Positions 35,129-44,322 of a stretch of 64,000 nt of DNA are shown here, piece after piece. The notes beneath the pieces were generated by a model. That model did not search any database. It had not been told where the DNA came from and worked only from the letters and a program-made list of their open reading frames with translations. Numbering within the stretch: the first letter of the stretch is position 1; each line of letters begins with the position of its first letter. The stretch is from positions 930,001-994,000 of the forward strand of contig NZ_BMZR01000001.1 in the NCBI RefSeq assembly GCF_014652895.1. The letters run 5' to 3'. The position numbers were made by a program, and so were the translations under genes. This DNA comes from Psychrobacter glaciei (GTDB taxonomy: Bacteria; Pseudomonadota; Gammaproteobacteria; Pseudomonadales; Moraxellaceae).

Positions 35129-37555
35129 CTAGACACCTTGACGCAAGATGATATTAAACTCTTTGCTAATCAGCTGAAAATCACTAAATTTCTTCGATCT
35201 AATCATCTGATTGGCCAGACGTGTCAGCTCACGCCAGCGCGTGTTTTCAGGCAGCTCATTGATCCAGTACTTAAACTCAAGACTGACTTCTATTGAGTCC
35301 TCTTCCAGTAGCACAGCCCGCTCTAGCTGCTCAAAATGACGCCCTAATTGCCAGAAGCAGGTCACCGTTGGATGCTCTTGTTTCATAGCTGCGTTACATG
35401 CATGTAGCTGCAAGGTTGCAGCCCGATAAGTACCAGCACTTGAAAGCCGCTTAATCAAATTATATAACTCAGCCGTGTCTTTACCAATGACGCCTTTGGC
35501 CTCTTGCACATTGTCATCTATCGATTGAACGATGTTCGGTATGATATTTCGTTCCAGATCAGACAGCATCTGCGCTTTCATGGTCTTAAACGATTCATCC
35601 GCATCCGCGTCAAAACCTAAATGGCTGATTAAATGCTTCAGCTGTGATTTTTTGAGATCGTCTTTGACCAGTTGCTTCATGACATTATCATAGTAATACA
35701 GGCGCTCGCTGTATCGGCCTAGCCATATGAGATGACTGGCAGTGGAAAGTAGCAAGATCATCGGTGCGTCATCTAGCATCTCATAGCCTGCTTCTTTAGG
35801 CTGCACACGATCATAATAGTTGGCGTGATCTGAGTTGTTGGCATCTAAAGGCACAGGCGTGTATTTGCCAGCTTGACCATTACCGTTTGGTTTTTTGGTT
35901 TCAGATTGTAGGTGACTGTCATCGACGACCCAAGTGTCCTTAATACCGCCACCTTGTGATGAGTTGACGACTAATGAGCCCTCAACCATGGCCACACGAG
36001 TCAAGCCACCCGGTACGATATCGACTGTGCCATCGCCGTGACTGAGGATAAAGGGACGCAGATCAATGTGACGCGGCGCAATGCCATCGCTGACAGCAGT
36101 GGGGTTGGTCGATAACGAAATAGTCGGCTGGGCAATGAAACCGGCTGGGTTTTCAAGTAGGCGCAGGCGATACTCTTCAATCTCCTTTTTGGTAGAAGTC
36201 GGCCCAATAAGCATGCCGTAGCCTCCCGAACCTTGGGTTTCTTTTACGACTAGCTTGTCTAAATTATCAAGCACGTATTTGAGCTCATCAGGCTTGCGGC
36301 ATTGATAGGTTTCTATATTAGGCAGAATCGGCTCTTCGTTTAGATAGAATTTAATCATGTCTGGTACAAAAGGATATAGGCTCTTATCATCAGCCACACC
36401 TGTACCTGGTGCATTTACGATAACGACATTACCAGCGCGATAGGCGCTCATTAGCCCTGAGACGCCCAATATCGAGTCAGATTGAAAAGCGAGCGGATCA
36501 ATATAGGGGTCATCAATGCGTCGGTAGATCACATCGATTTGTACCTTGCCACGAATACCTTGCATATAGACTTTACTGTCCTCAACTACCAAATCATAAC
36601 CATGTACGAGTGGCACATTCATCTCATGTGCTAAGAACGCATGCTCATAATAGGCACTGTTAAAGCGGCCAGGTGTCAAGATGACAACTTGTGGATCATA
36701 TTTGGAGGTTGAGCTGGCAAGACAGGCTTTGAGGCGGTCGGGATAATCACTGATGCCCATAATAGAGGTGTCAGCAAACATATCAGACAATAATGTCTCT
36801 GATATTTTACGGCTCTCAAGCATATAGGAGACACCAGACGGAGTACGCAAATTGTCCTCTAATACACAGAACTTGCCAGACTCGTCACGGATCAAGTCGA
36901 TACCACTGATATGCGAGTAGATGGGTTTGTCAAGCTCAATACCCATCATCCAAGGCTCATAGCAGCCGCTGGCATAGACATAGCTGGCAGGCACGATGTC
37001 GGCCTTCATGATGGCTTGGTCATGGTAGATGTCATGCAAAAAAGCATTGAGTGCGGTGATGCGCTGCTTACAACCGGCTTCTATCAGACGCCACTCGCTT
37101 GCAGCAATAATACGGGGGATAATATCAAACGGAATCATACGCTCGATGTTTTTGGCATCGCTATAGACGGTAAAGGTAACGCCCTTACGATAAAAGATAT
37201 TTTCTGCTTGTTCGTTTAGATAATTGAGGGCATCCATGTTGATGTTATCAAGCCAATTACCAACGGCTTTTGCAACTGGGCGATACTGACCTTTAGCCGT
37301 TTGGAGCTCATCAAAACTTGGTGCTCGTGATGGGGGAGTATCTGCTAAATTCTTGACGGGTGTATCCTCTGACTGATTCTGTGATTGGCTTTGCGATGGC
37401 TCTGAAGCGTTGTCTTTTGTACTTGTTTTAGGGGCAGCCGTGTCCTTATTTGTGCTTTGATTCTGACTTTGGTCTTGCGACTGGTCTTCTTGTGATTGAT
37501 TTTGGCTCTGAGACTGAGACTGAGATTGAGATGATTTTTTATTCATAAATACCAC
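35129..37555 (-). CDS. Circularly permuted ATP-grasp / alpha-E fusion protein
   Basis: First gene of the Anbu operon, 808 residues. Residues 1-75 are a low-complexity Ser/Gln/Asn tract (repeats of SQ and NQS). From ~85 to ~560 is a circularly permuted ATP-grasp domain with VLEDNLRTPSGVSYMLESR, YRRIDDPYIDPLAF, VNAPGTGVADDKSLYPFVP and KETQGSGGYGML; such domains form peptide bonds by acyl-phosphate chemistry. From ~590 the helical alpha-E domain follows (LSTASHLIWLGRYSERLYYYDN). In many genomes these are separate genes. The GTG at 37555 is accepted because AAGGA lies five bases before it; the ATG at 37546 is the alternative. Confidence 0.9.
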   Translation of the reverse strand: MVFMNKKSSQSQSQSQSQNQSQEDQSQDQSQNQSTNKDTAAPKTSTKDNASEPSQSQSQNQSEDTPVKNLADTPPSRAPSFDELQTAKGQYRPVAKAVGNWLDNINMDALNYLNEQAENIFYRKGVTFTVYSDAKNIERMIPFDIIPRIIAASEWRLIEAGCKQRITALNAFLHDIYHDQAIMKADIVPASYVYASGCYEPWMMGIELDKPIYSHISGIDLIRDESGKFCVLEDNLRTPSGVSYMLESRKISETLLSDMFADTSIMGISDYPDRLKACLASSTSKYDPQVVILTPGRFNSAYYEHAFLAHEMNVPLVHGYDLVVEDSKVYMQGIRGKVQIDVIYRRIDDPYIDPLAFQSDSILGVSGLMSAYRAGNVVIVNAPGTGVADDKSLYPFVPDMIKFYLNEEPILPNIETYQCRKPDELKYVLDNLDKLVVKETQGSGGYGMLIGPTSTKKEIEEYRLRLLENPAGFIAQPTISLSTNPTAVSDGIAPRHIDLRPFILSHGDGTVDIVPGGLTRVAMVEGSLVVNSSQGGGIKDTWVVDDSHLQSETKKPNGNGQAGKYTPVPLDANNSDHANYYDRVQPKEAGYEMLDDAPMILLLSTASHLIWLGRYSERLYYYDNVMKQLVKDDLKKSQLKHLISHLGFDADADESFKTMKAQMLSDLERNIIPNIVQSIDDNVQEAKGVIGKDTAELYNLIKRLSSAGTYRAATLQLHACNAAMKQEHPTVTCFWQLGRHFEQLERAVLLEEDSIEVSLEFKYWINELPENTRWRELTRLANQMIRSKKFSDFQLISKEFNIILRQGV

Positions 37556-37784
37556 ACGTATCCTTGGTAGAATCTAGATGATAGTGGACAGACAATAGCG
37601 TCAATTCGCCATACATAGCGCCTGTATCTTGTATGAACTATACAACGTCTACTGGGCAATATACAACAATCGTTCTATAATAAAATGGAATATATTCAAT
37701 ATGTTATGAATTAGGATATTACAAACAAGTGTTCTATAGTCCACTAAATAAGACAAGAAATCGTTGAACAAGGTCAATAAAACC

Positions 37785-38423
37785 ATGAAAAAATACCATC
37801 GTTCTTTAATACTGGCAGGTATAGGATTGTCAGCGACTATCAGTGTGACTGGCTGTGGTAGCGAACCACAACAAGATATCTTGCCCGCTGGTAGCACAGT
37901 GATAGCGCTTGGCGATTCATTGACTTATGGCTATGGCGCGAGTCCAGAAACTGCCTATCCTAAGGTACTTGCAGACTTAAGCAAATGGAGAGTCATTAAT
38001 GCAGGTGTCAATGGCGATACATCCGCAGATGTGCTGGCTCGGGTGGACGAAATCACTAAGCAAAACCCTGACTTGGTACTGCTTGGCGTGGGTGGAAATG
38101 ATGTGCTGCAGCGTATTGCACCTGATACGACGCGTGCCAATATTACCGAAACGATTAATCAGTTTAAATCCGCTGACATTTCAGTGGTACTGATGGCACA
38201 GCCTTATTTTAGTACCAGTGCGCTGTTCGGTAAGGCCAGTGACAACCCTATTTATGAAGACATTGCAGATGCTGAAGATGTCCCTTTATATTCGAGTGGT
38301 TGGTCGACTGTGCTATCAGATGACGCATTAAAATCTGATAGAATTCATGCCAATGCTGCAGGTTATAGACAGTTCGCCGAAGGATTACATGGTTATTTAA
38401 AAGACGAAGGCTGGGTACGTTAA
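37785..38423 (+). CDS. tesA: GDSL-type arylesterase/lysophospholipase, lipoprotein (TesA-like)
   Basis: SGNH hydrolase of the TesA family acting on short-chain esters or thioesters in the periplasm. Block I ALGDSLTYGYG contains the nucleophilic Ser; blocks with GVNGDTSADVLAR, GGNDVLQ, and SDRIHANAAGYRQFAE (Asp/His of the triad) follow. The N-terminal signal ends with the lipobox VTGC, so the protein is probably anchored, unlike soluble E. coli TesA. The start at 37785 uses an AAGG upstream; a TTG at 37764 in frame is less likely. About 212 aa, monocistronic. Confidence 0.92.
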   Translation: MKKYHRSLILAGIGLSATISVTGCGSEPQQDILPAGSTVIALGDSLTYGYGASPETAYPKVLADLSKWRVINAGVNGDTSADVLARVDEITKQNPDLVLLGVGGNDVLQRIAPDTTRANITETINQFKSADISVVLMAQPYFSTSALFGKASDNPIYEDIADAEDVPLYSSGWSTVLSDDALKSDRIHANAAGYRQFAEGLHGYLKDEGWVR

Positions 38424-38498
38424 ACCGAAATTTAAACCACAGTTTTTAAGTTTAAAAATTATGAGTAGGGCGTATGTCTGTAGTCAGTGTATGAAGCA

Positions 38499-38541
38499 CA
38501 AAAAAGCAGAGAGTTTGTTGACTAGGCTCTCTGCTTTTTTA
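38499..38541. terminator. Terminator between tesA and the DUF2855 gene
   Basis: Hairpin with arms AAAAAGCAGAGAG and CTCTCTGCTTTTT and T-run; convergent genes on both sides. Confidence 0.88.
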
Positions 38542-38597
38542 TTTTCATTTTGCTAATGATAAATAGTCGATAAATTTTATAGTCAGACTTTTATAGC

Positions 38598-39698
38598 CTA
38601 GTCTTTTTCATTATCACCCATGACTACTACCAAACCTTCATCAGCAGCTATTTTACCTTCGCAGATATCTTTATAAACCTCTAGCAAGCCATTGACTCCA
38701 TCAAGCTCCTGAATCTTTAGCCATTCATTGGTTTTTTCGGTGCTATTCATGATGTAGCGCATAGAGCGTTTATTGAACTCTTCAGGACCCCATTCTTTCA
38801 TGCATTGCTGTACATGACTGGGCGCAAAAAACTGTTGGCTACGTTCTTGAATAATACCGTCTACATGGCGCGGTTCGTCCCAATGCGTGAGACCGACATT
38901 GCTAGTGTAGCGCATGTTATCGCCTAAGTGTCTATGTAGACGGCTGAGCACGTCGGTATTGGCCGACATATCGACAATGACCGTAGGTTTGCTGGCGTCA
39001 ATCTGCTCAAGCGTGTCGTAGCTCAATACGCTGTCATAGGCGTCGATTGAATTGACGAAATCTATATGACGGTTTGAGGTGAGGCCGATAACGTGCGGCG
39101 CGTCTTTATCATCAGTGAGGCCATAGGCTAGGCCAATACTAGTTTTACTAGAGGCACTGATAATCACCACTTGCTCTGCGCCAAACCAGTCATTGCGCTT
39201 TAATAAATCATGCAAGCAGAATGAGGTTAAGTGCAATACGAACAGTAGCATGCGCTGATTGTCATTGGCATGGTCATAACCAGGTTCATGATTGACGCGC
39301 TGATACATATTGTAGCCAGGCGGCAGCTCGGCACGATGGGCACTACCATCGAGCAGGCTGGTTTGCGTGACTCGCTTGGGGGTAATCACCAATTCGCTGG
39401 CAGGCGGAAAGTAACCAAATAGTCGCTCACCGACGGGCAGCGCATTGCTATTGGACTCCACAACATCGGCAAAGCCCCAGACTGGAATAATGCCCCATTT
39501 TTCGGGTTCATTCCCATTTGGCGGAAAAAACTGCCAATAGCGTAATTGGTCGCCCATGACTGCATAAGTAATGTTATTGGCAGTAAAAGCAAAGCGATCA
39601 ACTTTGACGCGTACTTCACCATCGCCAAGAGTGTGTATAGGCGTCTCTTGCAGGCGAGCTTGGGTTAGGTTTGCTTTGTTGGTTTGAAATTCTGTCAT
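38598..39698 (-). CDS. DUF2855 family protein
   Basis: A 366-residue DUF2855 protein with a quinone-reductase/alcohol-dehydrogenase (MDR) like architecture. The N-terminal GroES-like part has KVDRFAFTANNITYAVMGD; a Rossmann-like part includes VVIISASSKTSIGLAYGL. Biochemical function is unknown. The start at 39698 is chosen for its strong AAGGAAG ribosome site; upstream codons to 39737 overlap the spacer. It is 42 bp downstream of a flavoprotein gene in a TetR-controlled operon, so the two probably act on one substrate. Confidence 0.85.
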   Translation of the reverse strand: MTEFQTNKANLTQARLQETPIHTLGDGEVRVKVDRFAFTANNITYAVMGDQLRYWQFFPPNGNEPEKWGIIPVWGFADVVESNSNALPVGERLFGYFPPASELVITPKRVTQTSLLDGSAHRAELPPGYNMYQRVNHEPGYDHANDNQRMLLFVLHLTSFCLHDLLKRNDWFGAEQVVIISASSKTSIGLAYGLTDDKDAPHVIGLTSNRHIDFVNSIDAYDSVLSYDTLEQIDASKPTVIVDMSANTDVLSRLHRHLGDNMRYTSNVGLTHWDEPRHVDGIIQERSQQFFAPSHVQQCMKEWGPEEFNKRSMRYIMNSTEKTNEWLKIQELDGVNGLLEVYKDICEGKIAADEGLVVVMGDNEKD

Positions 39699-39740
39699 AG
39701 TCGCTTCCTTGATAGATATTATTGGCAGTTCTAGCATTTT

Positions 39741-41180
39741 TTAGGCATTAGCGGTGTTGGCGTGACGTGCTGCCGTGATTTGCATAATTTCACCCATGAG
39801 CTTGGGCATGTTTGCAGCGGCTTTTGGTCCTGCTTCTTTTAGACGTTTAAGGATAGCTAGCTCTTCAGGTGGCGTATCTTCGCTGGCACCTACCAATTTG
39901 GTGAAACCGTCTAAGCGATTGTTAATCATCCATTCACGTAGCGCAGGCTCTTTTGACCAACGCATCTGATTCTGCATTTGTTTAACGAGCCCAACCAAAA
40001 AGTCTGTATCATGATTTGGGATTGGCACCACTTGGCACAACTCGTTCTTGACAGTTTCATCATCATAATTGGCTTCAATGTGAGCGATGAATGCTGCGCT
40101 GAATACAGGCTGATAGGTACGTACGGTTTGTACTACCACGGTATCACCTTTGAATACATCGTACGTCTCTGTTACTGGCACTGCGCGTGCAGAGCAATCG
40201 ATATGCATTGTGTTGGGAGTGGTAGCAATGCTGTCATCACCGAAATAAATCTTGTCAGTCTCTAAACGGGTCACGCGTCCTTTACGCACAATGTTTTCAA
40301 CTCTACGTAACTGCTTAAGCTCTTCACTACTAATGGTAGCACCATGGAACATTTGCGGGCGTACATTTGGATCAATACGCATTAATACGCCGCCTTTTTC
40401 TAAACGGTCAAAAAGGTCTTCGATATTTTCAGCATCGGCAATTGCTTCTGCCTGAGTGGCCTGTGCTCCAATAGTATGGGTGAAAAAATCACGAGAGGGC
40501 TGGGTGTTCTGACGATCAATTAGCCAAGCGTCTCTGGGCATAATCCACGTGATATGGTCTGGGTTGATATGATTTTCTAGTAGCCATAAAACCGCATCGA
40601 TACCTGTTTTGCCGCCACCTATAATGACATAACCATTATGTGATGTGGTTATACTCGGCAAGTCATTTAGCGGGCCAAATTTCACACCTTCAGCAATCTT
40701 AAAATTAGGGGTATGGGTTGCTGGTACTGAAGTTTTGAAGTAAGTGCCATCAATGATTTTTTTATTGACCTTAACCGCATAGCTGGTATCAGACAGCAAC
40801 GATGAAAACTTGCCGTCGCCTTTGTACTCACACATCGGGAAGTATGTCACGCGTCCGCTTGGTAAAAACGTGTGCTTCATGACTTTGTCAAAATAGGCCA
40901 TAACTTCTGCGCCTGATGCCAGCTCAGACAAGCCTTTGTTTAAACCAATCTTATCAATCATACCGCCGCAAAGCTCACGTGAGCTAACACCATAAAAAGA
41001 CGATGGCTGATGCAGTGTGACAAACGAATAGGCGTCATTCCAATGGCCACCTGGCTTATGATGTTTATCAACGATAATGATATTGGCATCTGTCTCTGTG
41101 AGCAGTACATCAGCAAAAGCCATGCCCACCGCGCCACTACCAATGATTAGATAATCCGTTTCTAGCTGTTGAATACTCAT
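39741..41180 (-). CDS. FAD/NAD(P)-binding oxidoreductase
   Basis: A 479-residue flavoprotein resembling flavin monooxygenases. The FAD-binding GxGxxG is GSGAVG (residues 14-19) in DYLIIGSGAVGMAFADVLL, with the acidic residue of IIIVDKHHKPGGHWNDAY after it. A second dinucleotide fold is at YVIIGGGKTGIDAVLWLLE. The specific substrate is not evident; no Baeyer-Villiger fingerprint is seen. It is the first gene of the operon with the DUF2855 gene and is divergent from tetR across a strong palindromic operator. Confidence 0.88.
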   Translation of the reverse strand: MSIQQLETDYLIIGSGAVGMAFADVLLTETDANIIIVDKHHKPGGHWNDAYSFVTLHQPSSFYGVSSRELCGGMIDKIGLNKGLSELASGAEVMAYFDKVMKHTFLPSGRVTYFPMCEYKGDGKFSSLLSDTSYAVKVNKKIIDGTYFKTSVPATHTPNFKIAEGVKFGPLNDLPSITTSHNGYVIIGGGKTGIDAVLWLLENHINPDHITWIMPRDAWLIDRQNTQPSRDFFTHTIGAQATQAEAIADAENIEDLFDRLEKGGVLMRIDPNVRPQMFHGATISSEELKQLRRVENIVRKGRVTRLETDKIYFGDDSIATTPNTMHIDCSARAVPVTETYDVFKGDTVVVQTVRTYQPVFSAAFIAHIEANYDDETVKNELCQVVPIPNHDTDFLVGLVKQMQNQMRWSKEPALREWMINNRLDGFTKLVGASEDTPPEELAILKRLKEAGPKAAANMPKLMGEIMQITAARHANTANA

Positions 41181-41239
41181 AGCGTCCTTACTCTCAAGTT
41201 AAATTTTTATCAATACAATCAATTCATAATCGTTTGTGC

Positions 41240-41273
41240 ATAACAGTGTTATATACTAGAATAACGCTGTTAT
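41240..41273. promoter_or_regulatory. Palindromic operator between the flavoprotein and tetR genes
   Basis: Two 13-bp arms, ATAACAGTGTTAT and ATAACGCTGTTAT, form an inverted repeat with one mismatch and an 8-bp spacer. Each arm is itself close to a palindrome (TAACA-G-TGTTA), so two TetR dimers could bind side by side. It lies in the spacer shared by both promoters, implying control of both directions. Confidence 0.75.
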
Positions 41274-41299
41274 AATTGTCAAGAGATAGTGAGAATCTA

Positions 41300-41893
41300 A
41301 TGGATGCCAGAACCAAAATACTAAACGCAGCATCTGAGCTTTTCTTAGAAGGCGGCGGGGATGCCTTAAGCGTGCGCGGTATCTCTAAACGCGCAGGATT
41401 GTCCACCATCGGTATATACAGTCACTTCCAAGGCAAGCAAGGCATATTAGATGCGCTGTACATTGAAGGATTTAACCTAGTCCGTGAAGCTATGGATGTC
41501 ATTCCGGAAGGCAAGGCAAGCAAAGAGCAAGTGCTAGAGGCGTGCCTAGGGTATCTCAATGTTGGCGCGCAACATGAGGCCCATTATCGGCTGATTTTTG
41601 GGGAGTCTGATGCAGGATATCAGCCCTCAAGCGAGGCCATTGCAGCAAGAGATAGTGCTTTCTCAAAATTGGTACGGGTGGCTGGTTCTTATTTGCCAGA
41701 GGATGCTAGCGCGACGGAGCGTCGACAAATAGCGCTAGATATCTGGGCAATCGTGCATGGCTATGTAAGTATCAGCCACCATATGGTGTTTACCCATGAT
41801 ATAGATTTAGATTGGAAGACGATGGCTCTGCGAGTGGTAGAAGTACAGTTGGATGCCGTTGACATAACTAAAGCTAAAGTAAAGCCCTTCTAA
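41300..41893 (+). CDS. TetR-family transcriptional regulator
   Basis: A 197-residue repressor. The N-terminal helix-turn-helix is LSVRGISKRAGLSTIGIYSHFQGKQGILDALY, a standard TetR signature. The C-terminal ligand domain (HEAHYRLIFGESDAG, WAIVHGYVSISHHMVF) resembles the TetR_C_33/WHG group. The ATG at 41300 is chosen; a TTG at 41276 would run into the operator. It is divergent from the flavoprotein/DUF2855 operon and is presumably its ligand-responsive repressor. Confidence 0.92.
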   Translation: MDARTKILNAASELFLEGGGDALSVRGISKRAGLSTIGIYSHFQGKQGILDALYIEGFNLVREAMDVIPEGKASKEQVLEACLGYLNVGAQHEAHYRLIFGESDAGYQPSSEAIAARDSAFSKLVRVAGSYLPEDASATERRQIALDIWAIVHGYVSISHHMVFTHDIDLDWKTMALRVVEVQLDAVDITKAKVKPF

Positions 41894-42092
41894 AGACGAT
41901 CGTAATTAGCAGTATAGATATCAAACAGCAATCAATAAATACTCATAATAAGCAGACAATTGGCATTTCAATCAACCGCTCTTTTATTCAAAAAAAATAA
42001 ATAAGTAAACATGGATTTTTTGTCTTGTAAACCATATTTTTTTAGGTTACTTTTTAACATTGATTACATTTCTTTGACCAAGGAGAGGCCGT

Positions 42093-44147
42093 TTGAATAC
42101 TATCTTATCACCGCTTACCGTTTCAGTCGTTGCAGCTCTAACAATGCTAACAGGCTCGCAAACATTTGCAGATGCTCAGTACGGTACTTATGGTGAAGAA
42201 ACGGCGTTAACGCTTGCCCGCGATTATGCTGGCAGGTATACAGGTTCTGACAAAGAAGTCCAAGCTGCTGACTATATGCAGCAGCGTATGACCATCGATG
42301 GCAGTAATAACCAAGTCAATCGCCAAACTTTCGATTTCGTAGCGCCTCGTGGTTTATTCAAAGGTGAGACGTTAACGAGCAATAACGTTGTCGTGACTCA
42401 AAAAGGCAGTGCTGATACCAACAGAACGCTGTTTGTCGGTGCACATTATGATTCTGCCGTCGCCTATCCAAATTATGAGAATTTAGAGGCGTTGGATGAT
42501 AACGCTTCTGGATCTGGCGTCTTAACTGAGTTGACCAGAAACCTGACTGGCATTGAAACAGAGCATGACATTCAGTTTGTAGCATTTGGTGCAGAGGAGG
42601 GTGGTCTCAATGGTTCAAAGGCGTTTGTTAATCAGCTCACGGACGCAGAAAAAACGACCGCACTGGGTATGATTAACCTAGACAGTCTGATTACAGGCGA
42701 CAAAATGTATGCCAACGCAGGGCGAAATGCTTATGACAATAACGGCAATGAAGTGGCTGCCAATGTAAGTTTGCGTGAAAATGCGCTGCGTATTGCTAAA
42801 GAGCTTGGTATTACAGTGGAGGTCAATCCAGCCATTATTGCACCAGGTAATACAGAACCATACGAGCCTTATGGCGTTGGGTGCTGTAGTGATCAAGAGT
42901 CTTTTGATAGCGTCATGCAGGTCGTAGGATTTGAGGCAACCAACTGGAGCCTCGGGCCTGACTATGATGGTTATACACAAACTGAAAACCCAGATATCCC
43001 AGGCGGCTATACGTGGCATAACCCTGCATTAGACAATGAGGAAGTGCTCACGGCGGCCTTTGGCGCAGAACGACTATCACAAAGAATGCGCGACTACTCT
43101 CGTATCATTAGTAAATTGATTGTCGAGCAAACGAATGCCGATATCATCGCCTCAACCAAAAGCGCTATCACTCTGCAAAACACAATGGGCGCCGCATTAA
43201 AAATTAATGCTACCGACTCACATTCAGCTGTGCTTGAACGTGCCAATGCTTTGGCGCTACAGGCAATGGATAACACCAATCCAATGGATTATGAGTCGCG
43301 TGCTCAGGTTTGGGTAGATGGATCTCAAAGCTATGTGGACGCTGATAATGCACAAGAAGGCACTCGTGCCAATATTGGTCTATATGGCGAGTACGTTATA
43401 CAACCTAGCTGGCGTGTTGGCGTAGGTGTGCAAGCGGCCAATCAAAACAATAAAAGCGTAGAAAACGGTATTAAAAAAGATACGAGTTATGGTGTTCAGG
43501 CCTACTCGTTACTGGGCGGCAAAGACACAGCTTGGTGGAATACTACTTCTTTAAGTCTGTCTAAGCATGACTTGGACGTTAATAGAACCGTCAGGCTGGA
43601 TGGTAATGATGGTATCAATATTATCAACAATAGCGAACGTGGTAATTCTGATGCCGATGTGTTTAGCGCACACAATGAGCTTGGATATAATTTTCTTATG
43701 CAAAAAAATATCGCCCATGGTGCCTTTTTGGGTCTCAATTACAGTGATACAGACATAGAGGGTTATACCAGTGGCAATGGTAATTCTCGCACTGCGCTCA
43801 AGATTGATGATACCTCTAGCGAGGCATGGGATTCAGAGCTTGGTTACCAGTTACAGTATGGTTTTAATTTGATGGGCACGCCTGCCAAGCTTCAAGGCAA
43901 AGTCGCTTATGTGCATGTGATTGAAGATGGTCTAATAGATAATTTATCGACCACGTCTTTAGCTGATGGTCGGACAAGAGAGGTTAGCATCACTCAAGCA
44001 GATAAAGACGACGATTATGGACGTTTTGAGCTGAGTGTGAGTAACAAGGTTCATAAAAACGTTTATGCGTATCTGAATGGCGACACCACCTTTGCACGTG
44101 ACGATAAAGACAGCTCAGTACAACTAGGCTTGCAATATCAGTTTTAA
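42093..44147 (+). CDS. M28 metallopeptidase fused to an autotransporter beta-barrel
   Basis: A 684-residue self-exporting aminopeptidase. TTG at 42093 follows a strong AGGAGAGG, so this rare start is credible. A signal peptide (MNTILSPLTVSVVAALTMLTGSQTFADA) leads to an M28 di-zinc peptidase domain with His118 in GAHYDSA, Asp135/136 in LDDNASGSG, Glu168/169 in GAEEGGLNG, Asp in MINLDSL and a late His in YTWHNPALDNEEV. From ~residue 410 an autotransporter barrel follows, ending in LQYQF with a C-terminal aromatic as needed for outer-membrane insertion. It should display or release an aminopeptidase at the cell surface. Confidence 0.9.
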   Translation: MNTILSPLTVSVVAALTMLTGSQTFADAQYGTYGEETALTLARDYAGRYTGSDKEVQAADYMQQRMTIDGSNNQVNRQTFDFVAPRGLFKGETLTSNNVVVTQKGSADTNRTLFVGAHYDSAVAYPNYENLEALDDNASGSGVLTELTRNLTGIETEHDIQFVAFGAEEGGLNGSKAFVNQLTDAEKTTALGMINLDSLITGDKMYANAGRNAYDNNGNEVAANVSLRENALRIAKELGITVEVNPAIIAPGNTEPYEPYGVGCCSDQESFDSVMQVVGFEATNWSLGPDYDGYTQTENPDIPGGYTWHNPALDNEEVLTAAFGAERLSQRMRDYSRIISKLIVEQTNADIIASTKSAITLQNTMGAALKINATDSHSAVLERANALALQAMDNTNPMDYESRAQVWVDGSQSYVDADNAQEGTRANIGLYGEYVIQPSWRVGVGVQAANQNNKSVENGIKKDTSYGVQAYSLLGGKDTAWWNTTSLSLSKHDLDVNRTVRLDGNDGINIINNSERGNSDADVFSAHNELGYNFLMQKNIAHGAFLGLNYSDTDIEGYTSGNGNSRTALKIDDTSSEAWDSELGYQLQYGFNLMGTPAKLQGKVAYVHVIEDGLIDNLSTTSLADGRTREVSITQADKDDDYGRFELSVSNKVHKNVYAYLNGDTTFARDDKDSSVQLGLQYQF

Positions 44148-44171
44148 ATATCAATGTATGATGTAAGTCTG

Positions 44172-44209
44172 CGCTGCTCAATAATTGATTTATGAGCAGC
44201 GTTTTTTTT
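44172..44209 (+). terminator. Terminator after the M28-autotransporter gene
   Basis: CGCTGCTCA ... TGAGCAGCG hairpin with an A/T loop and eight T's, 25 bp past the stop. Confidence 0.93.
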
Positions 44210-44322
44210 CTTATATATTTCAATATACCAATTATAATGGCGTATTATTGGTTACCGCTATAATATTCAGAGGTGGTAATAAAAAATGTGTTCCAAATAT
44301 TATAAGAATAGGGGTGATGTGT

